From Salvator merianae (Eukaryota; Chordata; Lepidosauria; Squamata; Teiidae), in assembly GCA_003586115.2 (NCBI GenBank), contig QVOM02000057.1, positions 1,618,163-1,682,162 on the forward strand: a stretch of 64,000 bases of DNA, in the 5' to 3' direction. Of the stretch, positions 1 through 11,885 are shown one piece after another (positions within the stretch are counted from its first letter, which is position 1; every line of letters begins with the position of its first letter). A program made the translations under genes and the position numbers. The notes under the pieces were generated by a model. That model was not told the DNA's origin. It searched no databases and saw nothing but the letters and a program-made list of their open reading frames with translations.

Positions 1-1190
1 AGTACAAGAACAGACTGAGAGCTACAGATAGTCTCCATTCTTTGACCTGATGCTTTAGGCTCACTATATCATAATTTCCAGACAGTTTCTGCAACCCCAA
101 ACACATTTCTGGGGTCCAGTGCTTTTCTAAAAACACAATGCTGCAAGAAGTAATAAAGATTAACCCCGCTATCCTTTCCATGTGTGTACCAGATCCCCAG
201 TGAGTCCCTCCATCAGCAAAACACTCTAATTTTCCAATCACTCCTAATGCATCAGCATGTTAATGAGAAAGCATCCTAATTAACAGGTTCAAGCAAGCAA
301 TAAGATATGGCCATCTCCACCGCCCGTCCTTTCCCAGGGACCCTTTCCTTTCTTCAACTCTCCTTCCCGAAGTCTCAACCCCACCCCACCCCCTTCGTTG
401 TGATCACCTAATGAAAACAAATACAGTACTCCTGATGGGTTCATTTGACAATCCAATTTAATTATTCGCTAAACCAGATACGAGCATTTCCAGAATGCTC
501 TACAATTCACTCATCACCTTCCACTCCTCCTAGAAGTGCTTCTGAAGGAGGAGGCCAATTTCGTTTCCTGTAGATGGAGGGGGACTAAACTGGTTTCACT
601 AAGGCCGCCTCCACATGCGCGGCAAACCCCGCCGTTGTCTCGACTGGGAAAGCCAGACGTATCTGAGGCACTGATGCTGTGCTTTCTGTTAACAGGTCCC
701 TCTCCCTCGACATCTGCTGGCAGCTTCCATGATGGGGCTGGTCGGGGCTACCAGGAACCAGACAAGCGCATGAGAAACAACAAAAGGAAATGGGTGGGCA
801 CTTGGCTGACTTCCAGTAGCCTCAATCGGCCCCATCACGAAAGCTGCTGACAGACATCGAGGTGTGTCCTCATGTCCAGTTAGGGGCGGCAAGAGGCAGC
901 TGAGGGATTTTGTTTAGACCCCCCACATAGCCTCTTGCAGCTTAACTTGTTGTCAAGCCTCACACACGCAGGAACACACAAATCTGCATTTTGCTAACAC
1001 GTATGTCAACACTGACATTGAAAATGACATTAAGTAAAAACCAAAGATAGGAGTTTCCTTTGTTCCTGCTTAAAGTGGGCTTTTCTTCCAAGCCACAAAG
1101 ACTAGGATTTCACTCCTGTTTTTAAGAACAGTATGATGGATCCCACGCTGCTAAAGGCTGTGGGTCAAGCAATCTTAAATGTCACCATCT
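1..1190. other. Intergenic, no recognisable feature
   Basis: No gene or assignable repeat is seen. The short open frames here lack recognisable domains, splice context or codon structure. The sequence is moderately AT-rich. Confidence 0.6.
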
Positions 1191-1194
1191 GCTT

Positions 1195-1275
1195 GCCCTC
1201 ACCCCTAGGTAATGTGCCCTGAGACCTTTGGTATAGGGCAGGCAATAAATGTCAATAAATAAACACATAAGTAAA
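1195..1275 (+). repeat. L2-like LINE 3' tail fragment
   Basis: The stretch reads 'gccctgagacctttggtata' followed by 'gggc' and an ATAAA-rich end. This is the typical 3' end of the CR1/L2-clade LINEs of lizards, and the same ending occurs near 26270 (+) and, inverted, near 34080. Only the tail remains. Confidence 0.6.
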
Positions 1276-1629
1276 TAATATGTGCTGTGAAGAGCAAGGC
1301 ATGGCTGCATACAGAAGAGTGTCTCCAGAGAGTAGGGTGACCGTTTGGTCAGATCCTTGCAGGAAAGCTGAGGCCGAGGACCCGAAAACCAACTCGGAAC
1401 AGGGGTGTGCAAAACGCCATTTTGAATCCTTTCCGAAGCATTCAAAATGGCCACAGCCCTCTTAAATGAGGCCCCAGTTTCCAGTAAATTCGGCCCTAGA
1501 GCAATGTGAACGCTAACCTCAGCTCACCTTACTCCTGGCTGCAGTGGGTCATGTGATGACATCATCATACAGGCCAATGCAATTTCAGGGGGCAGAGGTG
1601 GCGAAAAGGTCTTAATTCTCCACCGCCAT

Positions 1630-2045
1630 TGTGTCCTTGAGTAGCTGTCCGGCACAGCTTTTCTGAGCGGCGAATGGTCTCATAAGGTCAAGCCCAAGGG
1701 AATGGGGCTGCGGCCATATAATATCTGCTTTAGCAAATTTGCAAGGCACTTTGAGGGCAAAGTCACTCGGATTCACAGGGAATTGGATACCGCAGTTGGG
1801 ATTAATCCGGAGGAAGTGTCCGGAGAACCGCCTGGTCCAGTGATTTTGAATCGTTTTCAATTATTGTGGCCTGAAGACGTGGGCAAGCCGCTTGCTGGGG
1901 TTTGGCCAACCACTGGCCCTCTTGGACCCTTGACCTTCTTGGCGTATAAAAGCTAGCTGCCAGGTTACGGCCGGGGGGGTCCAGGGGTTAGTGAATGCCT
2001 CTTGGAGAGACCAGTGGTCCTTCTGGTGCTTAAAAGGGCTGCGGT
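1630..2045 (+). mobile_element. L2-like LINE ORF2 fragment
   Basis: The + frame around 1702-1956 encodes a peptide including EVSGEPPGPVILNRFQLLWP and then EDVGKPLAGVWPTT. This matches the region just upstream of the reverse transcriptase in squamate L2/CR1-clade LINEs, where a 'RPEDVDK...VRPTT' segment precedes the RT core. After the residues LKRAAV (about 2029-2046) the similarity stops. The copy is therefore truncated at both ends and is a fossil. A TATAAAAG at 1945 lies inside this coding remnant, so it is probably not a promoter. The family call rests on recognised protein similarity; exact ends are approximate. Confidence 0.7.
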
Positions 2046-3469
2046 GTGCTCCATCTCCACTATTGCCTGTGCTTTTGCCAGGGGCCTCAAAACGAAACCA
2101 CTACAGAAGGCCAAATGGCCCATCTGTGTCGTCTTCTACTGGGTGCTGTTCGCTTCATTATCTTTTGCTCTCAGGGAGCTTCCAGATATATTAAAAACGC
2201 TGGCATTTCGGCAAGCATCGTGGCAGGACCAGTGGACAGCCCAGGACCCGTTTCAGGGCACTGCGCGTCCACGGCCCTCATAATCCGAAGCAACGATAGC
2301 TTGGGAAGTCTTTGGCTGACCGTCCGTCTGGTGAGGGGCCTTTGGCTTCCTGTCAGAAACAACGGCTGGGAATTCACCGAGCGCAGGGAAGCAAAAGCAT
2401 ACTCGCTTTTTTCCATTTGTTGTCTTAGCCCGCAGCCTCTGCTTACACGGAGCGCAGGCCGGGTGCCGCAGGATTCAGGGCCGATCTCCCAGCATCCCTT
2501 TCGGCGGCTGCTTAGAGGGGACGGTTTGGCGACATCTGAAGAGGCCAGCTTGCTTTGTCCCAAGGGTTTGCTTCCATTTCCCGGCTCCCTCCAACTTTTG
2601 GGTCCCCTGGCCGGAGTTCAAGGAGGCAGGTCAGCGTGGGGGGGCCTCCGAAGCCTCCTCCAGATGCCGCTGGGGCAGCCCCTACACCTCTCCCTGCCTC
2701 GCCCGAATCCCAGCTGGAGTGACCCCGCTCGCCTGCCCAATAAGCTGCCCTCGGTCTTGGATGCAGCGGTCGTCTAGGCAACCGCATCTGACCCTGGCCG
2801 GCTCCGAGGACCGGCCTATCGATTGCAAAGATAATAAATGGACAGCAGTGATATGCGTGCTTCCCAAACAGGCAGCACTTCGGCGGCAAGATCCTTTACC
2901 CCCCCCAATCCATTCTTTAGCTGATCCATCCTCTCTCCCCCCTCTCTTGCAGCCTTTTTTTGATCCTCTCCAGAAGGAAAGAGGGAGGGGGGTTAACTCT
3001 TGGGGTGGGGAAGGCCCTGGACCTCAAGAAGGCCCTGGACGCCCACTTGGCGAGTACAAATCCATGCTCTGTACTCGGTGCGACCTCTCTGGATGGCCAG
3101 GGGTCCTTCACCTCCCAGGAGGACCACCGCCGAGTGAGCCTGGCCTTAGGGAGCATTTGGCCGGGCGCTGTGTTGGGTCCCAGCCTCCCCGGTGATGTGT
3201 GGCTGCCAAACTCCAGGCTCCCTTTCAGCACGGCATCCTCGGTGCCGCGTGGATCTTGCCGGAGTTCCCTCCGCTGCGTACATGAGGATGCGGCAAGGCC
3301 TGTGCCTTGTCCGCTGGGCTGCAGGAGGCAGGAATACCGGGAAAAGGGGTTGTGTGAATGGGGGAACTTGGTGCCTTTCTCACCCTCCTGCCCGAGAGGT
3401 GGGTACGTGACTCCACGGAAACCCCACGCATGGGGGCTGCAAATATGAGCCTCCTTGTCATCCCTCCCC
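2046..3469. other. GC-rich intergenic, no supported gene
   Basis: Several long open frames occur on both strands, the longest at 2046-2777 (+) and 2917-3588 (-). They overlap one another, are rich in Pro, Arg and Ser as expected for GC-rich DNA with few stops, and show no domain. I see no gene or assignable repeat. Confidence 0.5.
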
Positions 3470-3760
3470 CCGCAGAGGTGCAAGGGGTACAAACATGCAG
3501 GAGGGCTTTTTCTGTGGTGGCCCCCAGACTTAGGAACAGACCACATTGTATGGTTTTTTTGGCAGCTGGTTGGAAGATACCTCTTCACCCAGGCCTTTGA
3601 TGTTCAGCTTTCTCTGAGAGTGGTCCTGCCAGGGAGTGGTGGTGGTGGTTATATTTTAATTATATATATATTATTATTTATTGTTGTGACCTGGCCTGGG
3701 ACCTGTGGGTGAAGGGTGGGATATAAATCCTTAAATACATAAATATCCTTGCAGTGAAAA
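3470..3760 (+). mobile_element. L2-like LINE 3' end
   Basis: The + frame near 3505-3550 reads FSVVAPRLRN, a decayed form of the 'FSVVAPRLWNSLP' C-terminal motif of squamate L2/CR1-type ORF2. It is followed by a 3' UTR ending 'gggtgaagggtgggatataa' plus an AAATA-rich tail. The copy is 5'-truncated, as is usual for LINEs. Confidence 0.65.
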
Positions 3761-3814
3761 TTGCACGGATACGTCTGTATAGTGACTAGGAATGGAGGTT
3801 AGGATCTTTAGCTT

Positions 3815-3965
3815 CAGTGGGAATCAGACCCGGCTGGTTTCAAAGAGCTGGGCAGGGCCCGAAGTGGATAATCACTGGATGGGAGACCACCAGGAGATGC
3901 CAGGGCAGAAGGCGGCAATGGCTACCAGCCTCTTTTGTATTATTGCCAAGAAAACTGCGCGGATG
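3815..3965 (+). mobile_element. 5S-rRNA-headed SINE
   Basis: The head (about 3845-3910) contains 'ctggatgggagaccacca' preceded by a GCAGGGCCCG segment. This matches the internal promoter part of 5S rRNA (box C region, 'TTGGATGGGAGACCGCCTGG'). It continues into the tail 'attattgccaagaaaactgc', which is shared with the tRNA-headed SINEs elsewhere in this window. It resembles SINE3-type (5S-derived) elements. Confidence 0.65.
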
Positions 3966-3969
3966 AGTT

Positions 3970-4760
3970 TGCAGCGTCTCCAGAAGCCAAGGCACCCTCG
4001 AGCGCCCCCTGACCTGCACCGCACCCCCCCATCTTCCCCCAAGACGAAAACGGGGGCGGCGAGTCGGCTGGCATTGAGACCCCCTCCCCCGCGCCCCCAA
4101 CCCTTGCGCAGGGCCCTGCGAGGCCCGCACCTGTTCCACGGAGCCTATTTTCTCCTGCGCCCCCCTTCTGCCCCACCCCCCCACCGCTGCTCCGCTCGGG
4201 CTCCATACAAGCAGCGGAGGAGACCCATTAAGCCGCAGAGAAAATGTCGTGTGGCGCGGGGGGGGGCGTTAAGCGCTCAATTTGCCCGGAGGGGGGACGG
4301 CGGGGGTGCGTGGTCTCCTTGGCCCATTGAAGCGAAGCGAAGCGGCAGCGGGGCGCGCGGGGGGGGGGCGCAATTAAGGAGCCTCCGGCGGCGCTGCCGG
4401 CGTGAAGAAGGAGCCCCTTCACGGGCTCTTGAGATGAAAGGCGAAGGGAGCTAATGGGTCCGCGCGGCCGCGAGCGCCCGGGCAGGAGATGCACTTCAAA
4501 GGGCCCGCGGGCGGGGACGATGCAGGCGCCGCGCCATCAGCCGCTCTTCAGGCCGCCGCCGCCGCCGCTTCCTCGACCCGCTGCTCGCTCGCCCGCCCGC
4601 TCGCGTGCGTCTTCTAAGGGCTCTCAGGAGACACGCAGGCCACCCGCCCCGGGCGCGCACTCGGCCCACCTGCCTGCCTTGCCTGCCTGCGCGCGCACGG
4701 CGCTCCCGTCCCGAGCCGTGCCTTGAACGGGCGGGGTTCGGCAGGTTTCAGGATCTGTGC
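3970..4760. promoter_or_regulatory. Orphan CpG-rich block
   Basis: The block is very G+C rich and CpG dense, with GC-box-like runs, NotI-like GCGGCCGC (4465-4472) and a run of GCC repeats near 4550. It has the look of a CpG island but no start codon, exon or splice pattern I recognise. It lies about 13 kb upstream of the ENSA promoter. It could be an alternative promoter, the 5' end of an unannotated non-coding transcript, or simply GC-rich sequence. Confidence 0.45.
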
Positions 4761-5004
4761 CCGTTTTGGCGGGACTGCACCACCCTCCCTAAACAGCAAA
4801 GGACAACTATACTTTCATTTTCTATCCCTATCCTGTTGCCCGAAGCCGGAGGGTGAGCTGCAATCATGGAAAGCATGGAAACACCTTTAAAAAGTAAGAA
4901 CGATGTTCAGCAACGCTTGGGAAGCAGACTCGGCCAGAGTGGTGATTTTGTTTCACGAGCATTTGGCCTTTCCAGCAGCAACAGTGCCGGACTGAAAACA
5001 ACGA

Positions 5005-5229
5005 GGGACCATTCACACACCTAAGTTTTAATCCAGTTTCGGTCCCCTTTCAGACCGAGAGAATACATCAGTGAAGTAATAAGAGGCTTTCTTTCAGCAT
5101 GATCCAACTCAGAAAATTCACTTGCGGCTTAGATAATATGGAAAGAAAATGGTTAGTCCCTTTGGGGATCTGTTCTTTCAATTCGAAAGTGGACTGAAGC
5201 TGGATTAAAACTTAGGTGTGAATAGGTCC
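5005..5229. mobile_element. Fold-back element copy 1 (~225 bp)
   Basis: The element starts GGGACCATTCACAC and ends GTGTGAATAGGTCC. The left arm 'cctaagttttaatccagttt' is mirrored by the right arm 'gctggattaaaacttagg'. The inversion continues inward through a GAAAGAA(C/T)ACATC(A/G)G segment, so most of the element can fold on itself. Related copies lie at 47204, 61711 and 61755. It encodes no protein, so it is a non-autonomous DNA element (MITE-like). Confidence 0.75.
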
Positions 5230-5530
5230 AAAGATTAACCAATGCCTGAGCGGCACTCGGTTGAACCCAGAAGCCTGGCCCAGGACAAGACCTCCGTGTT
5301 TCCAAAATGGCTCCTGACTTTGCGAAGGCCTGGAAAATAGCCTGTGTCTTTAAGAAGCCAGGGCGCTGCGATCAATCAGCAGCCCAGGGCTGGGTGACCT
5401 TTGGGTAGCCACAGGGGTTAAAGGTCATCAATCCCTTCTGTTCTAATAAAGGCCCAAAGAGCCTGGGCAGATGAGCTAATTAAAGTTGTAACTTCGACCA
5501 AACGGCAAGAGTAGCAGGCAGCGACACATT

Positions 5531-5594
<64 letters not shown>

Positions 5595-6239
5595 GGAATG
5601 CATGCAAAGCATTTTACAATATTTTCCACACTTCTTTGCACTAAGCTTGCAATGCTGGAGGGGCGACTTGGGTATAAGGGACGCCTCCAATGTATCATGC
5701 CTGATAGCACTAGATTTTCCCTTTTGGCTCTGTTCCCAAATTGCTTGACAGCCTCGCTCCTACTCAAAAGCCGTGGAGTTCAGTGGAGCGACTGGCAAGC
5801 CAAATGGGTCTGCCTGAGTTTCTGGGAAAATATCAGACCTGATCATAGATCTGATGCTATTATATCATTCCCCCAAATCACCAGGTTTCTTGTAATAGAT
5901 CTGGCAGGGCCAGAGATAACGCTCTAACCTCTTGGTCCTGTAAATGGCCGCCTGATGTTCTAGAAGCTTCCCCATTCGTGTTGGTAGGTTTCTCCTCTGC
6001 CCAGCTGTGGGGATTGTGTTTCTGCTGCTGTTTGGAGCCCCCCATCCAAGAACTGGTTCTGAGATGGGGCTTTCAATACTAGCTTGTCGGCTTCATGGAA
6101 AAGTAAGCACATCTGTCCTTTCTTAAGAAGAGAGACAGAGATTCAGTGGTCCTCCGTGAACTCTAGCCAGTTTGGCTAATGGCAAACAATGTTGGGCTGT
6201 GTCAGGCCACAACGTTGGAAGGAAATAGCTACGGTCTAC
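5230..6239. other. Intergenic, with one simple repeat
   Basis: Apart from the TC/TG/AG microsatellite at 5531-5594 I see no gene or assignable element in this interval. Confidence 0.5.
5531..5594. repeat. Compound (TC)n(TG)n(AG)n microsatellite
   Basis: Three dinucleotide runs in series: TC, then TG, then AG. The TC and AG runs are mutually complementary, so the locus can form a hairpin with a TG loop. Short open frames reading through it are artefacts. Confidence 0.95.
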
Positions 6240-6432
6240 TTTAAAGGCAATGGTGTCCTCAAGTCAGGTTTGGTGCCTAGCGATTGCTTCACGCAGTTTT
6301 GCTGGCAACAACGCAGAAGGTGGGTTTTTTTGCCCACTTCCTAGTCTGGTCTAGAACCTTGGGATTTCCTGGTAGTCTCCCATCCAAGGACAAATCAGGC
6401 CTGATTCTGCTTAGCTTTTTGAAACCAACAAA
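6240..6432 (-). mobile_element. 5S-rRNA-headed SINE (minus)
   Basis: Read on the minus strand it begins with 'aaaagctaagcagaatcagg' and continues with a TTGGATGGGAGACTACCAGG segment. This closely matches the 5S rRNA gene's AAGCTAAGCAGGGTCGGGCC...TTGGATGGGAGACCGCC. A degraded tail with 'gccagcaaaactgcgtga' follows at lower coordinates. Confidence 0.7.
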
Positions 6433-6474
6433 AGCAGTTTAGCTTCTATCATCCACTAAGAAGACAAAACGTAG

Positions 6475-6600
6475 TGCTGGGGATTGTAATGGCACGTTCA
6501 CGCAGGTTTCTTAGCAATACTATGGAAGTAGTTTGCCATTTTCTTCTCCCAGACAGTTGTTGGTGACTGAGCCAGCAGTGACCAGAAGCCCCTCCTGCTG
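6475..6600 (-). mobile_element. SINE tail fragment (minus)
   Basis: On the minus strand this contains 'aatggcaaactacttccata' and then 'ttgctaagaaacctgcgtga', the tail module common to the SINEs in this window. No clear tRNA or 5S head is visible. Confidence 0.5.
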
Positions 6601-6789
6601 TTTCAGGCCACACTTGACCGGCTTCTGGTAGCCCCAGTTGCTCCAATTTCAAAAGAACTCAAGTAAGCATTGCCGTTATGGGAAACAAGGTATTCGTTGC
6701 TAGATTTCCCGTTAATAATGTAAAACCAGGTTTGGGCAGCTTAAACTGGGACCGTATTGGGAATGCCAGGGAAATGTCTGGCCTTCCCA

Positions 6790-7012
6790 GTACAGTCCCA
6801 AGAGGATCACCAGCTTTATCGGTGTCTGGATGCAGCCTTACTTGTCTTTACTGGGCAACGTTATGGAATCTGTTTGCCATTACTGTCTTCCTCTGTGTTT
6901 TTGCTCTTTCTTAGTATCTCTATGGCCTTGGGATTTCCTGGTGGTCTCCTGACTAAGAATTAAGTGAGTCCAACCCTGGTTAACTACTCAAGATCAGCCA
7001 AGGTCAGTTAGA
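6790..7012 (-). mobile_element. 5S-rRNA-headed SINE (minus), diverged
   Basis: On the minus strand, 'gagtagttaaccagggttgg' and 'caggagaccaccaggaaatc' align with the 5S rRNA core. The common tail with 'taatggcaaacagattccat' follows. It is more diverged than the neighbouring copy at 6240-6432. Confidence 0.6.
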
Positions 7013-7913
7013 TGCGATGCTGCCAGCTACCAGGCTTTATGTCCTCCACAAGGGCAAACTAAATTTTCTGCCCCAAGCAAAGCTGGTAGCTGCATACTGA
7101 ATCCAGCACATTACATCTCTGGTGACTGCAAAAAGTTTTCTTATTTTCCTGAATTGACTTTAGGCCCTGGTAGGGGAAAGGTGCATACTACCCACTCCAT
7201 GGCACGCTGAAATTTGTATTTTTAGTTTTGTGTTTCGAGCGTTTTAATACTTAATTTCCCCCCCCCCCCATAAATCACTTTAAGATTTCCTTGAAAGGCA
7301 GGCAGTTAATAAACGGTGGCCCTTATCAGATGGGCTGGTGACCCACCACTAAAGCGACAGGGCCTTGTCATACTGGCCCCCATGACTGTGTCATCGGGCC
7401 TGGGGCATGGCTTTGGATGTCGGCGCAGCATGATTTACGGCGCAAATATAGCCAATCATTCCATCAGGTGGGGCAGAGAACTGCTGAAGGGCTCGGAGAG
7501 GGTGTAATCCTGCACTCGACCCTCTGCCTCCCTGCGTCTCCATGATCGGGTGCACACGCCAGGTGGACCTATTCGTGTGACCCCTAGCCCACAAGCGCGT
7601 AAGCCTTAAATTGTAGCAGTTAATAGCAACCAAGGCAACACCAGTTCTCATCCTCTTATCTCACAGCCTTTTTCTTTCCTGGTTGTGAGGTATCAAAACT
7701 TGAAGGTTATATATGGCAAAAGGAAGGGCAGTTTTAGCCTGGAACTTCAGCCCTTGGTGCCTGTTTCTTATTGAGCTGATAAAATGGTGTTTTCTATACC
7801 TGCACGGTCAAAAATTTCAATGCATTGTTTGCATTTTTAGGGGTTCCAAAGGTGTGGACCCGTCCCCCTTCTGGCTGGTTTTCTTTCCCCCATTTTTGGC
7901 TTCCTATATTGGG

Positions 7914-8150
7914 GTGGCTGTAACTCAGTGGTGGAGCAAACTGCCTGGAAAGCAGAGGGTTGCCGGTTCGATCCCCAGCCTCTCCCTGGAAGTAGGCAAT
8001 GCAAACCACTTCTGCATCCCTGCCAAGAAAACTGCACAGAGGAGCCCACGGAGGTGTTCAGTCTGTCAGCCAAGAGTTGTTCGCAACTCAGCGGAACCCA
8101 GCAAAATATTGGGAATGCCACACATCTAGTCCCAGTAGAATCATGGGTTT
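7914..8150 (+). mobile_element. tRNA-derived SINE
   Basis: The head carries a box A-like TAACTCAGTGGTGGAGC (from 7921) and a box B GGTTCGATCCC (7965-7975), spaced as in a tRNA gene but without a cloverleaf. A TCTCCCTGGAAGTAGGCAAT linker and the tail 'aaccacttctgcatccctgc' plus 'caagaaaactgc' follow. This is a SINE, not a functional tRNA. Copies are also at 14140, 38190, 49660, 56290 (-) and 63655 (-). Confidence 0.8.
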
Positions 8151-11100
8151 ACAGCCTCACGTCAAGGCACCTTGAGTTGCATACTCCCCTTTGGCTTATT
8201 AAAGAGACAAATTTCTAAAAAAAAAAAAGAAACCAGAAGAATAGGAGAACGTCTTGTCTTCCCAATAGCAGTGCTGCTATTATAGCTGAACTAAATATCT
8301 GTGCCTGAAATGTACACACACACACACACACACACATGTATTGTACATATACATATCGAACCTGTAATATATTGAGCTTGTGCATGGCAGTTTTGCACAC
8401 ACAGAGGCCGCGTCTACACCAATTTACACACAAATGCATCCTCAGCGCTGCCCTGTTGAATTATCAGCCCCCGAAAACGGGGGTTTGGTTGAGAAGTGGG
8501 TCGAGGAAACAGAACAGCACTGCAAGTGTGGCACGGGGGGTGTGGGGTGTTGTGGGGTGTTGTGGGTGGGTGGGTGGGCGGGAGAGCCACTAAAGTAGGA
8601 ATACTCATCCGGAATAAACAGTGTCTGATATTGATTTAGGCCCATGGTTAGAAGGAAGAATGTGAAATTGCCGTACAGCTCTGAGCGGACGGGGGCGGGG
8701 GGGGGGGACTTTGGCTGTGCTAATCAATAGCCCAATACATCAGGCGTAACCATGGAAACCCCAGGTTGGAGATGGGGCAGGATAATGGAGGCTTGTGCTC
8801 TGGAAGGCGGGAGGGAAGCGACGGGAGTTGAGCCCGTCTTCAAGAGAGCCCTTTGTGAGGACGGGCAGAAGTAGGGCAGAGGGTAAAGTCTTCTTCCCTA
8901 GCTCAGATAGCTGCCTGTCACAGGGAGCTCTGCTTTCGCTAGGAGCCCTCTTGTTTATCCCCAGCCAGTGCAACCGACAGGCCGGCCTCTTTGGCTACAT
9001 CCACACAAGGTAAATATATAAATAAATAAACAAAAAGTGGCTCAAGTGCAGTTTAGAGCTGGTAGCATGCATTAAAATGCCCTTCCAAGAAGGCACTGTC
9101 TGGCACAGAATGCGAATTAGCGGTGGGATGGGAACCCTAGCACCCAGCTCCGAGCTCTTAACCCAGCGCTTCTCTCCATGCTGTGGCCGTCTATGGTGGG
9201 ACACCCTTCCTGGGGTGAGCCGAGGCACAGTGGCTCCACGGATGGCGCAATCAGAATGCGGCCAGAGCAGTGGGTCACCCCTCTGGTACCTCTCCAGGTA
9301 CCAGAACCTGCTGGTTGCCCGCCACGCTCCGGCAGAGCTGGGCAGAGACCGGCAGACCTTCACCTGGGTCCATTTCTCGGACCCGGTGCTGGGATTATCC
9401 GAACACAGGACGGTTCCAACTGGAAAAGAAAAGTCCCCAGAAAAAACAACAACAGAAGCACACCTTGGTGTCTGATCCCTGAGGACTGAGGACGGACTCC
9501 ATTCTGATTATAGGTAAAGTGTGACTGCAGCCCTGGATTACAGATCAGCAGAATCTTCCAAATGAGAGGAAAAATGAACCGGAACCAAGCCAGGTTCCTT
9601 CGCTACTGCTCCTTTTCCAGAACCATCTATCAGACAGCATCAAGACACTGCTTCTGTACCCTGGTTTTTGCTGCCACGCTTGTGGGAAATGGCGTGGGTA
9701 CACCCAGTTATTTTTTTTCTAAAAGAAGAGAAATTAAAAAGCAAGAAATAGTGGGGAAACGAGATAAAAGCCGGACGCAAGCGACACTCGGTGGCTACAG
9801 ACGGATGCCACACGCCGCTTTCCCTACCATTAGCCACCAGGTTGCCACTTTTCTCTCCAACCCCTTATTCCGACACTGGAAACAAATCACAGGAAATGTG
9901 GCACCCATCGGATTTCTGTTGGGCTGGCGACTCTTTCAAGCCTGCTCCCCAGGCAGAGGCAGATAAATCTCGGTGGCCCCATCGCTGAGAGGGCCGCGAA
10001 AGACCGCTTCCCCTACCCCTAGGATCAACAAAACTCCTGCGTAAGTTTGGGCTCGCTGGCTTGGAAAATAAATCAGTGGTTCTTACAGGGTGCCCCCTGC
10101 TGCTGGAACGGGCAAAAGCGTTTTCAGCACATGGTCTGGCTGAGCTACCATTGATAAATCTGTCAGCAGGTAGACCACAGATTGGGTACCCATGCTGTTG
10201 CATAAATGTGAGAAATACGCCGAGGTGGAACTGTGCAACCTTTGCTACAGAGACGATTTCGTTACCCACAAGCCGTTCCACGCCCTCACCCCCTGCTGAC
10301 CCCTGGCTTACCTGCCCGTCGGGTGCCTCTCCAAGATCAGCCGGCGACGCAGGCCTAGGGAACAGAAGCCGAGGACACGTGCAGGATCCAAGCACAAGAC
10401 CGAACGGCCAGGCTCGAGTAGGAACACGGTTCTCCCCCAACAGACTCAGCGGGGAGGTTTGCTTGCTGGTTCATCTCTGCTCATTTTTTTTTGGGGGGGG
10501 GAGGTAGAAGGTGAAGGGAAACACACATGCACACACGCCGTATGCACGCACGCACACACACACACACACACACCACTTTGTGCTCCCAGCAAATTAAAAC
10601 AGCTCTGGCATGGTGCAGGCGTGTAGGAAGCAAATCTTTGAGACCCAGAAAGATATTGTAGGGTGGTTATTGATTTTCATCGCCCATCCCCCTTCCAGCA
10701 GATCAATGCGGGTCCGATCAATACTCAGAGCAGGAGATTCACCCATGTGGCGCACACTGAAACACGCACCCTTCCTTCTCTATCTGGATACACACACACA
10801 CACACACACAGATATTTGCACGCATAGAGAGCGCCGAGGAGTCCTCAGTGACAAGGGCACCCTGTGGGTTTTATTGGAGACACACAGAAGGCAAAAAAAT
10901 AAAATAAAATTTAAAAAGGGGTTGAATTATTCCCCCTGATTCACACAGAAGTGCATGGCGTAGGCCCCGTGAACGGAGGAACACCAGGCCCACGGGAATG
11001 AATCTGGGTCACCGTTAAACCAAGAGATTGATTTACCCTGCACCATTTCCTCCGGGGAAATCAAGGCAGCAGGAACGCTTCTTGTCTGGCCCTTTCTATC

Positions 11101-11754
11101 CCCACAACTTCCCTGTGAGGTAGGACAAGGGGTTTCGTGACCCTCGAGCTTCTCAGCAGAGGGAGGAATCCGAACAGGACTTCCGCCGGCCTTTAACAGT
11201 AGCAGGGCAGAGAAAATGTCGCTCCGTCAACCTACAAATGCCTGACCTTTCCAAACACCTCTCCGGGATCAAGACATTTCTTCCCCTGTGCGTTTTAGGC
11301 TGCTTGTTATTTACTGTGGCGATTTGAAGGCCCGGTTTTATTGTTCCATTCTCTTGCAAACTGCGTGGCGTCTTCAGAAATCTGCAGCATACAAATCCAA
11401 AAAATAAATAAATAAAGCCCCATCCAACGGCCACCATCGTCACTTCGTAAAGGCTAAATGTCGCCTCTGAAAACAATAGTAAAACCAAAGCGAGCACAGA
11501 CGCTGGAGAAGCCCAAGTTGCTGCTGTTCTTTAGAGCTGAATAAATCACCGTTTTTAGTTTCACCTTCAACGTGAGCTGGATTCACTTCTGTCTGGAAAC
11601 AAGCCTCTCAACACCTCTCTCCGCCATTTTGGTCCCACGATTAAAAAGGCCCTGTTACCACCTAAGTCGCCTCCGCTCCAGAGCAGACACATATTTCCCC
11701 TCCCGTGCTATTGGACTGCTGTTCCTTGCTGACCGATGGGACGAGGGAACCTCT
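8151..11754. other. Intergenic with simple repeats only
   Basis: It holds a poly(A) run near 8217 and CA repeats at 8313-8336, 10541-10573 and 10790-10811. I see no supported coding region; the open frames of 100-190 residues (for example 9865-10440 minus) have no domain or family resemblance. Confidence 0.5.
10541..10573. repeat. (CA)n microsatellite
   Basis: A run of alternating CA with a few CG interruptions at its left edge. A second CA run lies at about 10790-10811. Confidence 0.9.
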
Positions 11755-11885
11755 CTTACAGAATATTTGCTTGAGCAGTCTATGGCTGATCAGCTAGAAC
11801 ACTGGAGTCCCCTGGTTCGAATCTCCACTCTGTCATGCAAGCTCACAGGGTCTTCCCAGCTACGGGTCAAATCGCCTCATTAATG
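11755..11885 (+). mobile_element. tRNA-derived SINE, second type, partial
   Basis: The segment 'ggttcgaatctccactctgt' gives a box B followed by the 'cactc(a/t)g(c/t)catg(a/c)aa(g)ctc' body seen in the SINE copies at 26325 and 28738. The 3' part is cut short. Confidence 0.55.
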